A stretch of 64,000 nucleotides of DNA from Natronorubrum daqingense (GTDB taxonomy: Archaea; Halobacteriota; Halobacteria; Halobacteriales; Natrialbaceae): NCBI RefSeq assembly GCF_001971705.1, contig NZ_CP019327.1, positions 1,240,001 through 1,304,000 on the forward strand, in the 5' to 3' direction. Position numbers and translations under genes: made by a program. Below the pieces are notes generated by a model. The model was not told where the DNA came from. It ran no database searches and worked only from the letters and a program-made list of their open reading frames with translations. Of the stretch, positions 8,652 through 17,180 are shown one piece after another. Positions within the stretch are counted from its first letter, which is position 1; each line of letters begins with the position of its first letter.

Positions 8652-9153
8652 TGGTCAGGGTTGGTGGCCATGACCCGAGGCCGGTGGGTAATAGGGGAGA
8701 CGGTCCCGTACGGACTGGTGTGGAAGGAACCAGCGCACTGGATTAGGGCCTCGTGCTGTGAGTTTTGGTGTCCATTTACCGAACTGGAATGTGGCGGCGT
8801 CACAGTCGACGCTCGTCAGGCCAGCGGTTCGGTTTTCACTGAAACTCACAGTGTACATACTGGATTGGACAACCGGATTCTCAATAAACGTTGTGTGAGA
8901 ACCCGTTTCACAACCCGTCACTATCTCACCACTGGGGTGCAAACCCGGAGCAGAATGCACACATCTGGGATTTGCTTTGTGTACTAAACCGGCGGTATTT
9001 TAGACAAATCGGAACTTAGTCATACTCTCCCTCACCCCACGCTCTCCCTCGCCCCACCCTCACAGCGCGAGGCGAGTGCAGACTCGAGGGCGACCGAATC
9101 GTTCAGGGCAGCCATCTCGCAACGTTTTTGCGTCACGGCTTCCGACGGTTTAC
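8652..9153. other. 500-bp intergenic region with no recognisable gene
   Basis: Two overlapping frames on opposite strands (about 8655-8987) look composition-driven and resemble nothing known. The AT-rich patch at 8985-9020 may hold promoter elements. The only confident signal is the cgtttttgc TATA-like box at about 9122-9130, which serves guaB. Confidence 0.4.
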
Positions 9154-10656
9154 ATGGCGAACGACATCCCTGAGCAGGAGCCTTATTCTGAAAAATTACG
9201 GGTACCGGAGGCGCTAACGTTCGACGATGTCCTCTTGCGGCCCAAAGAGAGTCGTGTCGAACCAGACGACGCGGACCTCACCGCACACGTCTCGAGGAAC
9301 GTCGAGGTGTCGGTGCCGATTCTCTCGGCGGCCATGGACACCGTTACGGAAAGTGGCATGGCCATCGCGATGGCTCGACACGGCGGACTCGGCGTCCTCC
9401 ACCGGAACATGAACGTCGATCAGATGGTCGAAGAGATCGAGCGCGTCAAGAGCGCGGACGAACTCATCATCCCCCTCGATTCGGTCGTCACCGCGGACCC
9501 GGAGATGACGGTCCGTGAAGTCGACGAACGGATGGCACGAGAGGGCGTCGGCGGCGCACCGGTCGTGAACACGAACGGCGAAGTGTTGGGAATCATCTCG
9601 AGTACGGACATCCGGCCCCACCTCGAGGTTAACGAAGACGACGAGGTCACGGCAGCGATGACCGACGAGGTCATTACGGCGTCTGACGACATCGATCCAC
9701 GCGACGCGTTCGACCTGATGTACGAACACAAGATCGAGCGCGTCCCGGTCGTCGACGACGAGAACCTTCTCGTCGGCCTCGTGACGATGCAGGGTATCCT
9801 CCAGCGCCGGGAGTATCAGGAAGCGGTCCGCGACGACGACGGCCGACTCCGCTGTGGCGTCGCCGTCAGTCCCTTCGAGCACGACCGGGCGACCGCCGCG
9901 GACGAGGCGGGTGCGGACGTGTTGTTCATCGACACCGCCCACGCGCACAACCTGAACGTCATCGACGGCGCTCGAGAGATCAAGGAGTCCGTCGACGCGG
10001 ACGTCGTCGTCGGAAACGTCGGGACGCGCGAAGCGGCGGCGGACCTCGTCGACTTCGCGGACGGAATTAAAGTCGGCATCGGACCGGGGTCGATCTGTAC
10101 GACGCGAGTCGTCTCCGGTTCGGGGATGCCCCAGATCACGGCGGTCGCGCAGGTCGCAGACGTAGCGAGCGAACACGACATTCCGGTGATCGCCGACGGC
10201 GGTATCCGCTACTCCGGCGACGCGATTAAAGCGATTGCCGCCGGTGCGAACGCCGTCATGCTCGGCTCGTACTTCGCGGGGACCGACGAGGCCCCCGGAC
10301 GCGTCGTGACGATGAACGGCAAGAAGTACAAACAGTACCGCGGCATGGGCAGCGTCGGTGCGATGAAATCCGGCGACAGCGACCGATACCTCAAGGACGA
10401 ACCGGACGAAGACGACGAGTACGTGCCGGAGGGTGTCGAGGCCGCAACGCCGTACAAGGGCACGCTCAAGTCCGAACTCCACCAACTTGCAGGCGGAATG
10501 CAGTCTGGAATGGGATACGTCGGTGCGGCGACGATTCCCGAGTTCAAACAACGCAGCGAGTTCGTCCGCGTCTCCTCGGCCGGACAGGCCGAGGGCCACG
10601 CCCACGACGTCGTCATCACCGACGAAGCGCCGAACTACTCGCCCGACAGCGACTGA
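9154..10656 (+). CDS. guaB: inosine-5'-monophosphate dehydrogenase
   Basis: 500-residue cytoplasmic enzyme that oxidises IMP to XMP with NAD+, the first committed step of GMP synthesis. The TIM-barrel core is split by two CBS domains at about 100-225. The catalytic Cys315 lies in [13 protein letters not shown], followed by the phosphate-binding [11 protein letters not shown] and [10 protein letters not shown] and the flap region around [11 protein letters not shown]. Length is typical. The start ATG at 9154 is about 27 nt from a cgtttttgc promoter box, so the longer in-frame extension is rejected. It is monocistronic and converges on the acyl-CoA synthetase gene 12 nt downstream. Confidence 0.98.
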   Translation: MANDIPEQEPYSEKLRVPEALTFDDVLLRPKESRVEPDDADLTAHVSRNVEVSVPILSAAMDTVTESGMAIAMARHGGLGVLHRNMNVDQMVEEIERVKSADELIIPLDSVVTADPEMTVREVDERMAREGVGGAPVVNTNGEVLGIISSTDIRPHLEVNEDDEVTAAMTDEVITASDDIDPRDAFDLMYEHKIERVPVVDDENLLVGLVTMQGILQRREYQEAVRDDDGRLRCGVAVSPFEHDRATAADEAGADVLFIDTAHAHNLNVIDGAREIKESVDADVVVGNVGTREAAADLVDFADGIKVGIGPGSICTTRVVSGSGMPQITAVAQVADVASEHDIPVIADGGIRYSGDAIKAIAAGANAVMLGSYFAGTDEAPGRVVTMNGKKYKQYRGMGSVGAMKSGDSDRYLKDEPDEDDEYVPEGVEAATPYKGTLKSELHQLAGGMQSGMGYVGAATIPEFKQRSEFVRVSSAGQAEGHAHDVVITDEAPNYSPDSD

Positions 10657-10668
10657 TCGGTTCGGCTC

Positions 10669-12354
10669 CTACCTCGAGTCGGAGTAGCCCAGTTCGGTCC
10701 GCCGAATCTTTCCGGTCGTCGTTGTCGGCAGTTCGTCCCGGAACTCGAGTTCGCGCGGATACTCGTACTCGGCCAACGTCTCTCGAACCAACTTCTGAAT
10801 GTCGGTCCGCAGGTCGTCGGTTCCCGACACGCCGTCGACGGGTTGAACGACCGCCTTGATGATCTCGCCGCGCGTCTCGTCCGGCACGCCGACGACGCCG
10901 ACCTGCCCGACGCCCTCGTGCTCGAGGATGGACTCCTCGACCTCCCGCGGCGCAACACGGTAGCCGCTCGTGATGATGAGGTCGTCGTCTCTCGAGGCGA
11001 ACCAGAGGTAACCGTCCGCGTCGCGCTCGGCGAGGTCGCCCGTGAGGTGCCAGACATTTCCGTCCGGCCCGTCCTCGAGGGTCACTCGCTCGGTTCTCTC
11101 GGGTGCGTTCCAGTACTCCCGGAAGACCACGGGGTCGTCGCCGCGTCGGACGGCGATTTCTCCGATCTCGCCCGGTTCGACTCGCTCACCGGTATCGGAG
11201 TCGAGCACGGCGACGTCGTGACCCGGCACCGGCTTGCCCATGCTGCCCGGTTTCGCGGCGAACCACTCTCGGCAGTTCGTGACGAGTAGATTCGCCTCCG
11301 TCTGGCCGTAGAGTTCGTTGACGACCACGCCCTCGAGTTCCGACTCAGCCCACTCCAGAATTTCCGGGGTCAACGGTTCGCCACCGGAGCAGATCGCCTC
11401 GAGCGAGAGGTCGTAGCGCTCGGTCGGTTCGTCGACGCCCATTAGCATCCGGATCGCGGTCGGCGGGAGGAAGGCGTTCGTGACGTCGAACCCGCCCAGG
11501 ATGTCGAACGCGCGTTCGGGATCGAACGACCCCATCGGGTGGCCTACCACAGGCCGGCCGTAGTGCCAGGCGGGGAAGACGAGATCGCCGAGCGCGCCGA
11601 TCCAGGCCCAGTCGGCAGGCGTCCAGTAGACGGTGTCTTCGCTGTGAACGTTCCGCTCGAAGTACAGCTGAAACGCCGGACAGTGGCCGAGCCAGACGCC
11701 GTGGGTGTGGAGGACGCCCTTTGGCTTGCCGGTGCTCCCGCTCGTGTACATCACGATCGCGGGGGTGTCGACGTCGGTGTCGGCGAGTTCGACCGCCGTG
11801 TCGTCCCAGTCGACGGCGTCGACGAACGGTTCGACCGAGGCGCTCCCTGCGTCGTCACGTTCGTTGCGCCCCTCGTCGCCGACGACGAGGACGTGTTCGA
11901 GGTCGGAACAGTCCGGCGCAACCTCGAGCATCGTCCCTCGCTGGCTCTCGTCGACGACGGCTACTCGGGCCTCGCTGTCGGTCAATCGGTAGCGGAGCGC
12001 GTCGTCGCCGAATAGCACCGACAGCGGGAGCGAAATTGCTCCCAACTTCCAGCATGCGAGGTGCGTGAGTACGTTCGCGGGCTTTTGCGGGACGACGACG
12101 GCTACGCGGTCGCCGCGTTCGACGCCGCGGGACTCGAGGGCGCTCGCGACGGCGTTCGATCGCCCGTCGAGGTCGGCGAAGCTGTACGTTTGGTGGCCGC
12201 CGTCCGACGCGACCTGATAGAGGGCCACCTGCTTGCCGTCGGCGTGTTTCCCGACCAGGTCCGCGGCTGCGTTGAACCCCTCCGGCACGTCCCACGAGAA
12301 CGACTCGCGAGCCGCCTCATACGACTCGCCATCGACGGTGACGGTGTACGTCAT
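10669..12354 (-). CDS. AMP-forming acyl-CoA synthetase
   Basis: 561-residue member of the ANL superfamily, medium-chain/acetyl-like branch. It activates a carboxylic acid to acyl-CoA through an acyl-adenylate. Visible core motifs are the P-loop YTSGSTGKPKGVLHTHG, LYGQTEANLL, LTGDLAERDADGYLWFASR with the hinge Asp, ITSGYRVAPREVE, and the C-terminal catalytic Lys in TTTGKIRRTEL. Length and domain order are normal. Substrate cannot be read from the sequence; branched, aromatic or medium-chain acids are typical for relatives. It is not in an operon with its neighbours. Confidence 0.93.
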   Translation of the reverse strand: MTYTVTVDGESYEAARESFSWDVPEGFNAAADLVGKHADGKQVALYQVASDGGHQTYSFADLDGRSNAVASALESRGVERGDRVAVVVPQKPANVLTHLACWKLGAISLPLSVLFGDDALRYRLTDSEARVAVVDESQRGTMLEVAPDCSDLEHVLVVGDEGRNERDDAGSASVEPFVDAVDWDDTAVELADTDVDTPAIVMYTSGSTGKPKGVLHTHGVWLGHCPAFQLYFERNVHSEDTVYWTPADWAWIGALGDLVFPAWHYGRPVVGHPMGSFDPERAFDILGGFDVTNAFLPPTAIRMLMGVDEPTERYDLSLEAICSGGEPLTPEILEWAESELEGVVVNELYGQTEANLLVTNCREWFAAKPGSMGKPVPGHDVAVLDSDTGERVEPGEIGEIAVRRGDDPVVFREYWNAPERTERVTLEDGPDGNVWHLTGDLAERDADGYLWFASRDDDLIITSGYRVAPREVEESILEHEGVGQVGVVGVPDETRGEIIKAVVQPVDGVSGTDDLRTDIQKLVRETLAEYEYPRELEFRDELPTTTTGKIRRTELGYSDSR

Positions 12355-12409
12355 GACGTGCTATCTGTCGACAAACGCCAAGAAAAGACTGCCGCCGCCA
12401 ACCGAGCCG

Positions 12410-13021
12410 TCAGGGATCGACATCCGGCGTCGAAAATGCCCCTTCGTCGGCATCCGGGTCGTACGCTTCGATTGCCGTCCGGACGAGTTCGAAGACGCCG
12501 CGTTTGCTCCAGCGCGCCGTGTTGATATTGAGGTCGTAGAGTTCGCGGTCGTCGATATCGATCTCGTAGTACGACTGATACCGACCGGCTTCGCTGACCT
12601 CGCGTACCCGCATCTCGGCTTCGGTTTCGACGCGGTCGGCGATTCGCTCGAGTCGAATGTCCTCTGGTGCGTCGAGCCAGATGCGGAGATCGGCGCGTTC
12701 GCCGGCGAGCCAGCCTGCGAGGCGGGACTCGAGGATGAAGGGTTTGTTCGCCATGCCCCACTTTTCGGCGATCTGTTGGAGGCGCTGATCGATCGCACGG
12801 TCGATGTCCGCGGAGGTGTCGGCTTGGGCCGTCAACTGGTTGAGGTTCAGCTCCCGATCGTCTGCGAGTTCGCGGAAGATATCGCCGCCGGAGACGTACG
12901 GACAGCCCATCGCGTCCGCGAGACGCTTACAGAGCGTCGTCGCGCCACACCCCGGCGGCCCGGAGACCGTGATGAAGAGTGTCGTCTCGATCTCGTCCGA
13001 GGTGGATGTATCCGTGGCCAT
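12410..13021 (-). CDS. cytidylate-kinase-like P-loop NTPase
   Basis: 203-residue NMP-kinase-fold protein closest to archaeal cytidylate kinase (COG1102 type). The N-terminal P-loop reads SGPPGCGATTL, so the Walker-A Lys is replaced by Ala. The NMP-binding part YVSGGDIFREL, a lid-like ESRLAGWLAGERADLRIWLDAP and a typical IADRVETEAEMRVREVSEAGRYQSYYEID segment follow. It may be a paralogue of true Cmk with a different substrate or regulatory role; loss of the Lys makes normal kinase activity doubtful. It lies 48 nt downstream of the hypothetical gene at 13070-13552 and may be in its transcript. Confidence 0.75.
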   Translation of the reverse strand: MATDTSTSDEIETTLFITVSGPPGCGATTLCKRLADAMGCPYVSGGDIFRELADDRELNLNQLTAQADTSADIDRAIDQRLQQIAEKWGMANKPFILESRLAGWLAGERADLRIWLDAPEDIRLERIADRVETEAEMRVREVSEAGRYQSYYEIDIDDRELYDLNINTARWSKRGVFELVRTAIEAYDPDADEGAFSTPDVDP

Positions 13022-13069
13022 ACGTGCCCGGTCATCGCTCAGCGTGAAAAACCGTCTGGCCGAGGCGCG

Positions 13070-13552
13070 TCAGCGAAGCGACCACCGGTGGTCGTCGAGA
13101 TCGATCGTAACGTCCTCGAGTCGCGGATCGTCCGTGAGGCCGGCGACGATGTCTCGCTGTGGCTCTGCGTCGCTGGTGCTGACGAGCGTCAGATTCCCAT
13201 CGTAGCCGGTCGGATCGTCGTCGGATTCCGTCCACTCGAGGTCGAGACGGGCGCGGCGAAATCGGGTCCCTTCGACGTGACGGATCGACTCGAGGGCCTC
13301 GAGTGACACCGAGAAGTTCTGCTCGGCGAGTGATTCGAGGTCCTCGAGCGGAGTTTCCGCGACGGTGGCGCGGTCACGTTCGCCCATGTCCGCACGCAGG
13401 AGCATCGAGCGATACGACTGACCGACGTAACAACAGACGAGTCGTTCGTCGGTTACCACGAGTTCCCAGAACTCGATGGAGTTCGGGCGCTGGCGAAGCC
13501 ATCTCGTGAATCTGGCGATCGGTTCGTCGGTTGTGGTCATCAGCATCGTCAT
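13070..13552 (-). CDS. conserved hypothetical protein co-transcribed with the symporter
   Basis: 160-residue soluble acidic protein with no family recognised. The N-terminus has an FxRWLRQRP helix followed by beta strands (FWELVVTDERLVCCYVGQSY and RRARLDLEW), which suggests a PH-like or similar small beta fold. Its first ATG overlaps the stop of the symporter gene as ATGA, which fixes the start and indicates translational coupling. The frame extends upstream, but that part is the shadow of the symporter. Being third in a symporter operon suggests an accessory or regulatory role, by inference only. Confidence 0.65.
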   Translation of the reverse strand: MTMLMTTTDEPIARFTRWLRQRPNSIEFWELVVTDERLVCCYVGQSYRSMLLRADMGERDRATVAETPLEDLESLAEQNFSVSLEALESIRHVEGTRFRRARLDLEWTESDDDPTGYDGNLTLVSTSDAEPQRDIVAGLTDDPRLEDVTIDLDDHRWSLR

Positions 13553-15159
13553 CGTTCGAAGAGTGCGTGAAGGTCGTCCGGAAGCTGTCGTTCGGGCTCC
13601 GTGAACTGCTGTGCGAGGATCGAGACGAAGATGAAGACGGGCATCGCGACGAGCAACGAGATTGCTTCGGCCGGGACCTCCGGCGGGAACGGGTAGGTCG
13701 CCATGACTACGTTCTCGTTGAGCCACACGATGAACCCACCGCCGATGATGTCTGCCGCCTCCGGAATCACGTTGTAGACGACGTTAAACAGCATACCGAC
13801 GACGAGCGCGGCGATCGCACCCCACTTCGAAGCCCCCTTCCAGTTGAGCCCCAACACGACGATCGGGACGAACGCGGCCGCGAAGAAGCCCCAGCTAATC
13901 GCGCCGAGAATGCCAACCAGCGCGTCGGAGAAGTAGACGACGACCGTCGAGAGGACCGTCAGCCCAGCCAACGCCACCTGTGTAACTCTGAGTTCGGTCT
14001 TGCTGTCGGTGATCGGTCGACCGAGTGACCGTGGAATGTCACGGGAGATAGCCGCCGCGCCGATGTTGAGGAACGAGTCGCTCGTCGACATGATCGCCGC
14101 GAGCAATGCGGCGAGGATCAGTCCGGCGACGACGCTCGGCGTGTACTCGAGGACGAAGACGGGGCCGACTTCACTGGCGCTAAAGAACGTATCGACCTCG
14201 CCGGCTTCGACCATAGCTCGCATCGAGAGGCCCGCCGAAAAGGCGATCAGACTCGAGATCGCGTAGGAAATCGCGGCGATCGGGGCTCCCCACTTGAGGA
14301 TCGTCATGTCTCGACTCATGTAGAACTTCGTGATAAGGTGGGGTTGTCCGGCCGCGCCGACAGAGAACAGGACCCACCACGCGATGGCGACGAGAACAGC
14401 GGTCTCCGCGCCGCCCATCGCGCCGAACGGCGAGACGAGCGCGGGATCCGTACTCGCGAGGTTCTGCGAGATGTTCTCCATGCCACCGCCGAAGGAGAGT
14501 GCGTACGCGAAGACGAATCCGGCACCGACGATCATCGTGATCGCCTGCAGGAAGTCGGTCCAGACGCCGGCGATCATCCCGCCGAGCATGCTGTAGAGTA
14601 ACAGGATGACGGCTCCGCCGAGGAGCCCCCAGATAACTGGAATGCCGAAAATCGCTCGCATCACGAACTGGAGTGCGGCCAGATTGACGGCGAGGTAGGC
14701 GACCACGCCGAGGGCAACGGCGACGCCGCTCAGCCCGCGAACCCACTCGCTCTCGTAGCGAACGTACATCGCGTCTGGGAGCGTCAACACGTTTCGAATG
14801 TCCGCGAGCAATCGCATTCGTTTCCCGAGTACGATCCACGTGACCAGGAAGCCAAGCGGCGCGGTGAAGAAGATCCACAGCGCCGTCGTCCCGAACTCGT
14901 AGACCAGTTCGGGGCCGCCGACGAAGCCGAACCCGGACTGAATCACCGAAAACGCGGTCAACGCGAGCACCCACGTGCCGATGCTCTTGCCCGTGATCAG
15001 GAAGTCTTTCGTCGAGTCCGTCTGCATCCACCCCCAGACGCCAATCGCGAGAACGATGAGCAGGTACGCTGCCCCGAACGCGATGATGACGGGGTCGTCA
15101 GCGATGGGGATGCCCTCCTCCTGCAACGGCAATGGTGTGAGCGCGAGTGGTGACTTCAT
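13549..15159 (-). CDS. sodium:solute symporter (SSS family, PutP-like)
   Basis: 536-residue integral membrane transporter with about 13 hydrophobic helices and the SSS signatures: TGKSIGTWVLALTAFSVIQSG, the central GAAGQPHLITKFYMSRD, and LILAALLAAIMSTSDSFLNIGAAAISRD with the Ser/Thr/Asp Na+-2 site residues. It probably imports an amino acid, carboxylate or pantothenate-like solute with Na+; the substrate is not readable. It overlaps the upstream small membrane gene by ATGA (15156-15159) and the downstream unknown by ATGA (13549-13552), so the three genes form a tightly coupled operon. Confidence 0.93.
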   Translation of the reverse strand: MKSPLALTPLPLQEEGIPIADDPVIIAFGAAYLLIVLAIGVWGWMQTDSTKDFLITGKSIGTWVLALTAFSVIQSGFGFVGGPELVYEFGTTALWIFFTAPLGFLVTWIVLGKRMRLLADIRNVLTLPDAMYVRYESEWVRGLSGVAVALGVVAYLAVNLAALQFVMRAIFGIPVIWGLLGGAVILLLYSMLGGMIAGVWTDFLQAITMIVGAGFVFAYALSFGGGMENISQNLASTDPALVSPFGAMGGAETAVLVAIAWWVLFSVGAAGQPHLITKFYMSRDMTILKWGAPIAAISYAISSLIAFSAGLSMRAMVEAGEVDTFFSASEVGPVFVLEYTPSVVAGLILAALLAAIMSTSDSFLNIGAAAISRDIPRSLGRPITDSKTELRVTQVALAGLTVLSTVVVYFSDALVGILGAISWGFFAAAFVPIVVLGLNWKGASKWGAIAALVVGMLFNVVYNVIPEAADIIGGGFIVWLNENVVMATYPFPPEVPAEAISLLVAMPVFIFVSILAQQFTEPERQLPDDLHALFER

Positions 15160-15686
15160 TTGCTCTCACCTCCATCAGCCACGCCGGTGCCATCGACCAC
15201 TTCACTCTCGCCGTCCGCGTCGCTCGCCTGTCGTGGCTGCTTGGGTGCCAGCGGAAACGACTCCTCGCGCTGTCTCGCTCGAGCGGACTCGAGGATGTCG
15301 TCGACGATCTCGTCGCTCGCGATTCGATCGAAGATCAGCGAGTAGTAGATTGCGGCGGTCAGCGGTAACAACCAGATGAACCCGAAGTAGATCAGCGTTG
15401 GTACCGGCACGCCGAGGACGTAATTGTACTCCGTGACGGAGGGATCCCACGTCAGCCAGATCCCACCGAGTCCGAGGAAGAAGAAGACCGCGAGGCCCGC
15501 GATCAACCCCGTGTAGGGTGCAAACGCCGGATCGCTGTCGCTTCGTTCGATCGTCGCGGAGGCGATCACCGCGAGGATGATCAACGCACCGACGATCGAG
15601 AACGCTCGATACCACCCGAAACTCGCCGTTGCGAGCGCGATCAGTGATAATGCACCGATCGCACCCATCGTCGTATTTCGTGCCAT
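15156..15686 (-). CDS. small membrane subunit preceding the sodium symporter
   Basis: 176-residue protein with four or five hydrophobic helices and a hydrophilic C-terminal tail. A W-x-x-P-S-V-T-E-Y-N-Y loop and FGFIWLLPLTAAIYYSLIFDR lie in its second half. Placed directly before an SSS transporter with an ATGA overlap, it resembles the DUF3311/DUF997-type helper subunits of SSS systems, but it is longer and identity is not certain. The start at 15686 opens on a hydrophobic helix; in-frame ATGs upstream would add a short charged leader. Confidence 0.7.
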   Translation of the reverse strand: MARNTTMGAIGALSLIALATASFGWYRAFSIVGALIILAVIASATIERSDSDPAFAPYTGLIAGLAVFFFLGLGGIWLTWDPSVTEYNYVLGVPVPTLIYFGFIWLLPLTAAIYYSLIFDRIASDEIVDDILESARARQREESFPLAPKQPRQASDADGESEVVDGTGVADGGESK

Positions 15687-15970
15687 AGTGTGTGCTTTCC
15701 CGCATCGATCGTGTGTCATCGCCCGCTGAACCGTCCCTGTCGTCCCCATCCTGACGGTCACCTCGAGGCCGGTGACGGCTGTTGAGACGGAGTGGCAGCG
15801 GGCGTTGAGTCGCGATCGCTGTGGCCCAATACCACGGTAGTATTTACCACGAACTATACTCCCGAGAATGTACTTGTTAACATGTCAATAGCCTGCGCGT
15901 GAGCGTCCCCGTCTCCAGGTCGAACGCACGGGCCATATCAAACCGACTCGAGAAGAGACACGTCGGTGAT

Positions 15971-16450
15971 TCAGTTGGCCGTGAACGCGTTGTCACAGCC
16001 CGTACAATGCATCTCGAACGCTCCCGCGTCCGTTAAATTCACGCCGTGAGGGACGGTTTCGTCACACGCTCTGCAGTACACCATGGATTCGATTTCGTCC
16101 CAGTCGTGTTTCGCACCCGGTGCACCGAAGGCGAATCCGACGACCGTCTCGTCACCGTCGTTGTAGCCGTGCTGGAACTCGCCCGGTCCAAAACGGATCA
16201 CTTCGCCGGCCCCGACAGGGACGTCGCCGTCTTCCGTCTCGAACGTCGCCTCACCGTCCTCGACGTAGAACACCTCCTCTTGATCGTAGTGGGTGTGGTA
16301 CCCACCGGAGAACGATTCGTTTGGCTCGAGTTCGAAGTAGTTCATCGCGAAGTCGCTGAACTCGAGGGCCTGTGAAATCGGTCGTCGAATCGAGTGGACA
16401 TCCATCGGATTCGGTTGAGTGTCGACCTCGTCAATCGCAACTTTCTCCAT
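15971..16450 (-). CDS. cupin protein with C-terminal zinc ribbon
   Basis: 159-residue protein. Residues about 40-110 form a single cupin barrel with metal-ligand motif 1 (GGYHTHYDQEEVFYVEDG) and motif 2 (PGEFQHGYNDG). The C-terminus carries C-x2-C ... C-x2-C (CRACDE and HCTGCD), probably a structural zinc ribbon. Cupins of this type bind a metal and a small ligand and may be dioxygenases, isomerases or sensors. The start at 16450 is about 30 nt from a gtatttatg TATA box. It is monocistronic. Confidence 0.85.
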   Translation of the reverse strand: MEKVAIDEVDTQPNPMDVHSIRRPISQALEFSDFAMNYFELEPNESFSGGYHTHYDQEEVFYVEDGEATFETEDGDVPVGAGEVIRFGPGEFQHGYNDGDETVVGFAFGAPGAKHDWDEIESMVYCRACDETVPHGVNLTDAGAFEMHCTGCDNAFTAN

Positions 16451-16564
16451 ACAAGTGTGTGTCAGTTCGACACGACATAAATACACACGGTTGCGAAAGC
16501 CACGCTATCGGCGGCTGGCTCCCAAACAGTAACGCCTACGGTCGTCGGTTCCCGACAATAGCGT

Positions 16565-17101
16565 GTGAACCGCCGTACGTTACTCCAGTCCGCCGGCGTC
16601 GCCGCCACCGTCGGGCTCGCAGGTTGTGTCGACGGCGTCCGCGAGCACTTCGGGTTACAGGGAATCGTCCCGATCGAAATTCACAGCGAGGCCGAGGAGA
16701 GCCGAAGCATCGTGCTGGAGGCTCGAGAGCGAGAGACCGGCCGTGAGAGCTACGAACAGAGCATCACCGTCGGTCCGAACGAAACCGTCGGCCCGCCGAA
16801 TCTCAATCGAAACGAACAGAGCCTACGCATCGCCGAAATCCACGACGACGAGGAAGGCGAGGTCCTCGAGGCGTCGATCACGGAAGACTCCCAACTCGTC
16901 GTCATCGAAATCACCGACGACGAGATGACGGTCGAAGTCGACGAAGGCGACGATGCCGAAAACCACACTGTCGAAGACGACTCGAGTGGGGTGGACGATT
17001 CGGCCGAAGACGACGATGCAGGCGACGACGACGCCGACGACCCTGCAAGCGGGGATTCAGACGACGCCGAGAACACCGACGAAGACGACGCTGACGACTA
17101 A
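16565..17101 (+). CDS. Tat-exported acidic lipoprotein of unknown function
   Basis: 178-residue protein read from a GTG start. The N-terminus NRRTLLQSAGVAATVGLAGC combines a twin-Arg Tat signal with a lipobox ending at Cys20, typical of haloarchaeal surface lipoproteins. The middle section resembles a small beta-sandwich (VPIEIHSEAEESRSIVLEA ... YEQSITVGPNETV). The last 60 residues are almost only Asp, Glu, Asn and Ser, probably a flexible halophilic spacer. No family assigned. The convergent YcaO gene ends 79 nt downstream. Confidence 0.75.
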   Translation: MNRRTLLQSAGVAATVGLAGCVDGVREHFGLQGIVPIEIHSEAEESRSIVLEARERETGRESYEQSITVGPNETVGPPNLNRNEQSLRIAEIHDDEEGEVLEASITEDSQLVVIEITDDEMTVEVDEGDDAENHTVEDDSSGVDDSAEDDDAGDDDADDPASGDSDDAENTDEDDADD

Positions 17102-17180
17102 CCAATCCCGAACGACGTATCCGAAAAATCGGGCCCGTGAGGGAGTTCGTGCGCTTGTATTCTGGCGGTGACGTCCCAAA

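Noticed and set aside
8655..8987. Opposed frames of about 100 codons between the DUF5794-like gene and guaB
   Set aside because: They overlap each other, lack promoters at the right distance and resemble no family.
9214..10605. 463-codon frame antisense to guaB
   Set aside because: Arg/Val/Asp-biased shadow of an unquestionable enzyme gene, with no family features.
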